This document shows positions 59,185 to 64,000 of a stretch of DNA of 64,000 nucleotides, piece by piece. Below the pieces are notes generated by a model. It saw nothing but the letters and a program-made list of their open reading frames with translations. It had not been told where the DNA came from and ran no database searches. Every line of letters begins with the position of its first letter. Within the stretch, counting starts at the first letter, position 1. A program made the position numbers and the translations under genes. The DNA is from Amanita rubescens (taxonomy: Eukaryota > Basidiomycota > Agaricomycetes > Agaricales > Amanitaceae): the NCBI GenBank assembly GCA_015039365.1, contig WION01000229.1:21147-85146 (forward strand), read 5' to 3'.

Positions 59185-60673
59185 AGTCCACTAATGGCGA
59201 CCGCAATCCTAGGGAGCAGCTCGATCCTGTTTTGAAACGTGGTCCCATCAGTTCGCCCTCCCCGTATCCTCAATGGCTTGCAACCCTCACTAAGGTACTG
59301 TGTGCACCACCGATGTATCAATCGCAACTAATAATGCTAGTCATCGACACGCACCGAGTCAACAGTTAGCAATGTTACTCTTGATCGTATATGTGACCTA
59401 TTGGATCGATCCGAATCTTCTGTTGTTGTACCTGAATTGAGTACTTCAGAAACTATGTCCCTGCTCGATTCTCTTCTTCACGTATGTGCATTTTCCACTA
59501 GTTTGTTCATAATTCACTCCTTAAGCTGCTCAGCAACGGTACCCTTTCGAATTCTGGCATTCAAGATGCAAACCGGAAGGCCAGGAAACTGATGCTCAAG
59601 TTGATATCGACCGACGTGATGCCCAAATCTTTGTTCATTGCTGGTGTCAAGACGGATTTTGACCCCATTGGGATCGGGGGCTTTGGGCGGTTTTCAAAGG
59701 CAAATACAAAGGAAAACAAGTGGCACTAAAGATAGTGGACAAAGGCCATAGAGATGTTAGCACGATGCCGTTCTTTTCTCCGAAAGTACTGATTTTAGGT
59801 AAGGGTTCAGTCGGTCAAGATTTCTGTCGAGAAGCACTAGCGTGGCGATCACTCGCGCATCGGTTTATCATCCCCCTACTGGGAATATTTGAAAAGAAGT
59901 CGCAGCTATACCTCGTCTCACCACTCATGCAGAACGGAACATTAAGTGACTGGAGAAAGAAGCATAGACCACCCATATTTGAGCTCCGTAGGCTGGTGAG
60001 GTCTTGAGTGGTTGACAGAATTTTAATAACATCACGCACTCCCGTTAGATGCTAGAAGTAGCTGAGGGCTTTCAGTATATTCACTCAGAAGGGATTGTGC
60101 ATGGGGATTTGCATGGGTAAGTGTTTTGACATGAACTGATCGGGAATGCTGAGTGTCATTTCTTACCAGGCGAATGTTCTACTTGATTCCAACTTCCATT
60201 GCCAAATCACTGATTTCGGGTCGACGCGGCATTTTGAAGCCACTGTTACGCGATCCACGACAGCGCTTTCCTTAAATTCAGCTGCACCCGAGTTATTTGG
60301 AATGTGCATCGAATGTGGCCAGTTTGATTGCGACCGATTCCACGAAGGTCGCGAGAAGCAACATAGCGTCAAAACAATGGAAACTGATGTTTACGCGTTT
60401 GGGTGCCTTTACTATGCGGTGGGTTATAAGTTGTCGTTAACTTAACCCAGCATGTTGAGAGACTTGTGACTTGCGCAGATATTCTTTGACGCTGTTCCTT
60501 TTCGTGAAGCAACCGGCTTTCAGATCGTGCCACTTCTCATGAGCGGAAAACGCCCTGATCGGTTGGAAAGTCCACAAATGGACGATAACACATGGAATCT
60601 TATCCGGAGCTGTTGGGAATCTATCCCTTCCAAGCGACCGAAAATGGAACAAATAAAGGAGTCGTTGACATGA
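59185..60673 (+). pseudogene. TKL-like protein kinase, copy 1, frameshifted in the glycine loop
   Basis: Left arm of an inverted duplication. An N-terminal helical part (SPYPQWLATLTK, LSTSETMSLLDSLLH, ANRKARKLMLKLISTDVMPK) leads to the kinase domain: IGIGGFGR, then a missing base at about 59690 where copy 2 reads GFGRVFRG; QVALKIVDKGHRDVS (Lys), DFCREALAWRSLAHRFIIPL (alpha-C Glu), hinge LYLVSPLMQNGTLSDWRK, EGIVHGDLHGANVLLD (catalytic loop), ITDFGSTRHFE (DFG), SAAPELFG (APE), DVYAFGCLYYA, and a C-lobe ending SCWESIPSKRPKMEQIKESL. Everything except that single base is kinase-like. It may be a pseudogene or a base-calling error. Confidence 0.7.
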
Positions 60674-60951
60674 AGGTCGGCTCAACCATCATTTATATGA
60701 CATCTATGCTAAGATTAAACAACCTGCCCCTCGGGAAGACGTGATCCATTGGCTTTGAATTCGTATTTTTGACCGTGCCTCATACCCTCTTATCTGACTA
60801 ATTCCCACAACTTTATCGTTAACGAAATGGATCCCTTGAGCGCTCATACAACCTTCTCTCATGTAGTGGACTTGGCATGATATATAGTGATATTAACATG
60901 GACAGCTATTCTATAATCATCGTAAATATAAAAATGAGTACCTACACTAAT
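60674..60951. other. Spacer between inverted kinase copies
   Basis: About 280 bp of shared 3' flank between the two convergent kinase ends. No gene. Confidence 0.6.
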
Positions 60952-62201
60952 CAAGCAGAGTCAACAACTTCCTTATTTGTTCTATTTTCAGCCGCTTGGA
61001 AGGGATGGTTTCCCAACAACTCTGAACGAGGTTCCATGTGTTAGTGTCCATTGGTGGACTTTCCAACCGAAGAGGGCGTTTTCCATCCATGACAAGTCGC
61101 ATAATTTGAAAACTGCTCGCTTCATGAAAAGGAACGGCATCAAAGAATATCTGTGTAACAAGTCGCTCAATATGCCGGTATAAGTTAGGGATAGCCTAAA
61201 ACTGACCGCATAATAAAGGCAGCCGAACGCATAAATATCAGTTTCCATCGTTTTGGCGCTATGCTGCTTCTCGTGACCTTCGTAGCATCCATCGCAATCG
61301 GTCTGGCCACACTCGATGCACAGTCCAAATAACTCGGGTGCAGCGAAATTTAAAGAGAGCGCTTTTGTCGAGCGCGTAACAGTGGCTTCGAAATGTCGCG
61401 TTGATCCGAAATCAGTGATTTGACAGTGGAAACGAGAGTCAAGTAGAACGTTCCCCTGGAATGAAAACGAGATAAGCTGATTGGAAATGTTGGATATCGG
61501 AGTGCTTACTCCATGTATATCGCCATGAATGATTCCTTCCGAGTGAATGTACTGAAGGCCCTCAGCTACCTCTAGCATCTGATGAGATGAGCGATGTCAC
61601 TGAACTGACAGCTACTGTTATCTTACCAGCCTGTGTATCTCGGACTCTAGTACGGGTGGTTCTTGCTTCTTTCTCCAATCACTTATTGTTCCATTCGTCA
61701 TGAATGGTGATACTAGGTACGGCTGTGATTTTTTTTCAAATATTCCCAACAGGGGAAGGATAAAACGGTGTTTGAGTGATCGCCACGCTAAGGCTTCCCG
61801 ACAGAAGTCTTGACTGAGTGAATCCTTGGCGAAAATCAGTAGTGACCTTCATGAGCAAAGAACGGCAACGAGCTGACATCTCTATGGCCTTTGTCCACTA
61901 TCTTTAGCGCCACTTCCCGTCCTTTGTATTTGCCTCTGAAAACACGTCCAAAGCCTCCGACCTTGATGGGATCAAAATTCGTCTTGACGCCTGTAATAAA
62001 TAAAGATTTGGGCATAACATCGGTCGATACCAGCTTGAGCATCAGCTTCCTAGCCTTCCGGTTTGTATCTTGAGCGTCCGAATTTGGTAGGGTATCATTG
62101 CAGGCTAGCTGAAAAGAACGAATTACATATGATCTAGCAAGAAAATATATACATACATTGAGAAGAGATTCGAGCAAGGATTTGGTTTCTGAAGTACTCA
62201 T
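60952..62201 (-). CDS. TKL-like protein kinase, copy 2
   Basis: Right arm of the inverted duplication, with an intact kinase frame. Start MSTSETKSLLESLLN at 62201; then DAQDTNRKARKLMLKLVSTD, glycine loop VGGFGRVFRG, REVALKIVDKGHRDVSS (Lys), REALAWRSLKH-type alpha-C, YIHSEGIIHGDIHG (catalytic loop; the Leu of copy 1 is Ile), NVLLDSRFHCQITDFGSTRH, FAAPELFG, DIYAFGCLYYA and an end ESPPMDTNTWNLVQSCWETI to LTLLD at 60952 once the intron GTCAGT..ACACAG is removed. Copy 1 has a longer N-terminus. In copy 2 one base is missing just before the ATG, so the upstream part is out of frame and MSTSET becomes the likely start. Agaricomycetes carry many such short kinases; role unknown. Confidence 0.75.
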
Positions 62202-62421
62202 TTCAGATGCGCAACAGTATGTTCAGGCTGATCCAATATTTTGTGGATACGATCAAGGTCAACTTTGTTGACTGATTGTCTGCGTGTCATTAACTAGCAA
62301 TTATCAGTTACAGTACGTTCATACCTATTCATACCTTGGAAGTAGTACCTTAATGAGGGTTACGAGCCATTGAAAATCTGGGAAGGACCAACTGAAGGGA
62401 CCGGGACCGTGGTTGTTCGCA
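62202..62421 (-). pseudogene. Duplicated kinase N-terminal segment joined to CorA
   Basis: Minus strand FSWSFPDFQWLVTLIK, an intron, then LDRIHKILDQPEHTVAHLK and a stop at 62198, parallel to the segment before kinase copy 1. It follows directly on the last CorA-like exon. If transcribed with CorA, it would replace the transporter's membrane region. Confidence 0.55.
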
Positions 62422-63733
62422 CCCGTCATCCGATTGAAACCTGTGCTAGATAGTTTGAATGAGAACGAGAGAGGATTTTCTCGTAATGGTTCAAGTTTTG
62501 AGTCATGGTGATTAGATGGTCTTGAATGTCGGATAGATAGAGACCCTACAGTGTGTTGTTGCATCAGGACGAGGGAGGGAAGGAAGAGGGGAAGAAAAAA
62601 AACGCACAATGGAGTCAGAGGTAGGCGCCATTCTCCAGTTCTCATTATATCTCTTGGCCAAACTCTTGACGACGTCCGCTTTACTTCCTATCAACCGTAA
62701 TAAACCCATCACCTTCTTCCGGGAGGTCCCGATCCGACGTAACATGTCGGTCTGCTCGACTTCTTTGAGGATCAACACTAGCTCGTTGATACTGTCAACT
62801 TCATACTCGATGCTCTGGATGAGAGGTCTGAAAGCGTCGGTGATGTCGTCGATGAGGGCGTATGAGATCCAGTCAGAGGTGACGGTGATGGAGCCTTTGA
62901 ATTGTTTGATCCGGCGACGAACGTTTTGAGGATGCGGAGTAGGTTGGAAATGGAACTGTGTGTGTGTAACTTGTCGAGGGGTTGCGTGCAAAGAAGCAAA
63001 AGACCAACATACAGAGAGAATGCCTTCTCGGAAGACGATGATGTACATGTTGGTGGGCTCAAGGTATGTAGGTTCGTATGGATCTTGCCCAAAACTGCGG
63101 AAACAAACGAGATAGTAGCTTTTGAACAGCTCAATCTTTTCGCGTGCTTCTTCCATGAGAATATCTTCCGCTGTTAGAGGATGGATGGAAAACACTTCAC
63201 TAAGCATCTTCATTTCCTCCTGTGTGGGACTGGTAACGTCTAGCCACCACGCTGAGGTATCCGAATCGACGTTGACACCTTTTCGTGATATGTGTGTTTG
63301 CGTGCCGGGTCAAATCTGGGATTGGACGAGCCTGATCTGCTTTTGTCCAGGTCTGGCGAGGGAGGCGGGTGTTACCCGAGAATAGATCCCTGAATGATTG
63401 GCCGTCTGCGGGTAGTTCACTCAAACTACGAGAGTGTATCGTCGCGGCAAAGGAATTGGAATAAAACGAGAAACGGAACGGCCGGTCGTGACCTGTGTTA
63501 AGTATCCCGCTTATTCTGTCTCCGCGGTGTACTTGAAGAGGCGAGATATCCAGTTTTGTCTTTTCCTGAGGCGCAAATTGCTCCATTCTAGCGAAATCAA
63601 AGCTGGAGCGAGACATGTTTGCCTGATAAGTGGGAAGGTCGTAGCGAGCAGAGGCCGTCAAGTCATCCTCTTGACGTGGAGGAGCGGTGTGCAGCGAATA
63701 GAGAAGATCGCCTGGTGGCAGCGAGTGGTGCAA
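62422..63733 (-). CDS. CorA-type magnesium transporter (Alr/Mnr2-like), truncated before its membrane domain
   Basis: Eukaryotic CorA relative that moves Mg2+ across the plasma or vacuolar membrane. In order: FRFSFYSNSFAATIHSRSLS, DGQSFRDLFSG, intron, WWLDVTSPTQEEMKMLSEVF, SIHPLTAEDILMEEAREKIE, LFKSYYLVCFRSFGQDPYEP, NMYIIVFREGILS, intron, SDWISYALIDDITDAFRPLI, long helix (VDSINELVLILKEVEQTDML), LIGSKADVVKSLAKRYNE, then GLYLSDIQDHLITMTQNLNH and YEKILSRSHSNYLAQVSIG. In intact family members the next residues lead to the two membrane helices and the GMN selectivity motif. Here they are replaced by the kinase duplication at about 62420. Without helices it cannot be a channel. The N-terminal start lies at or beyond 63733 and may continue towards the window edge. 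Confidence 0.8.
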
Positions 63734-64000
63734 GGACTGGTGTCGTCGTCAAGGATGCCATTCGGGATAGTGGTGGAGGTCTGTTCTATTTCACGCTCCT
63801 CCTGAGGGTCATTGAAGTCGGACGAGAAATGGTTGGAGAATGGCGAGGCCTTGTAGTAAGATCATGGTGCGGCGCGGCACGGTTGAAGCCATCCTGCGAA
63901 CACCGTCTGGCCGCTTTCAACGACTTCTAATTTCGGTTGTTCTTTTATGTCGTAACAACAGTGTATTGTCTTTATCTCTTCAGCACGTCATTCTAGTTCA
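63734..64000. other. Right edge, probable 5' part of the CorA gene
   Basis: Open minus-strand frames exist but no clear start was chosen. An upstream exon of the transporter is likely. Confidence 0.35.

Noticed and set aside
1..64000. tRNA, rRNA or retrotransposon genes
   Set aside because: I looked for T-loop-like GTTCRANNC contexts, long terminal repeats and reverse transcriptase motifs (YxDD) and found none convincing. A tRNAscan and repeat search would be decisive.

Overview
This is nuclear DNA of a filamentous basidiomycete, most likely an agaricomycete. Genes are broken by many short introns (about 45-60 nt, GT..AG, a few GC..AG). The gene set is fungal: cytoplasmic dynein, Chs7, Psd1, CUL4, SEA-complex Mtc5 and Alr/Mnr2-type CorA, together with typically agaricomycete F-box, NACHT-ankyrin and TKL-like kinase families. 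I cannot name the species.

Left part (0-28 kb). The tail half of a dynein heavy chain (minus) is cut off near base 208. Next come a complete GH47 alpha-mannosidase (minus), a tandem array of four paralogous small secreted proteins (minus, 8.1-12.5 kb), a kinase that has lost its activation segment (plus), a two-RRM Hrp1-like protein (minus), cullin-4 (minus), an intronless aminoglycoside-phosphotransferase-like protein (minus) and a large P-loop protein of unknown role (minus). The stretch 26.7-28.4 kb is debris: a decayed piece of the same dynein gene and a diverged copy of a repeat also found at 21.0-21.5 kb.

Middle (28-52.5 kb). The SEA/GATOR subunit MTC5/WDR59 (plus) is followed by two decayed copies of its 3' end. 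Between those copies lies a NACHT-ankyrin NLR (minus) with 20 near-identical ankyrin repeats and a possible myristoylation start. Mitochondrial PSD1 and the chitin synthase chaperone CHS7 follow (plus), then a second, frameshifted NACHT-ankyrin paralogue (minus). Both NLR loci are almost free of CpG dinucleotides, unlike everything around them.

Right part (52.5-64 kb). An F-box/LRR-like gene (minus) and a decayed tRNA ligase (TRL1) precede a divergent Ras with Gly at the position of Gln61. Two copies of a TKL-like kinase then form a tail-to-tail inverted duplication. The left copy abuts the end of Ras. The right copy abuts a CorA magnesium transporter that stops before its transmembrane GMN region.

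The housekeeping genes do not form a common pathway. What links the window is repeated local duplication and decay (secreted family, MTC5, dynein, kinase, NLR). The best candidates for something undescribed are the secreted gene array with its shared duplicated leader element and variable last exon, and the CpG-free NLR loci. All gene models are my own reading of splice sites and reading frames; no alignment or search was run.
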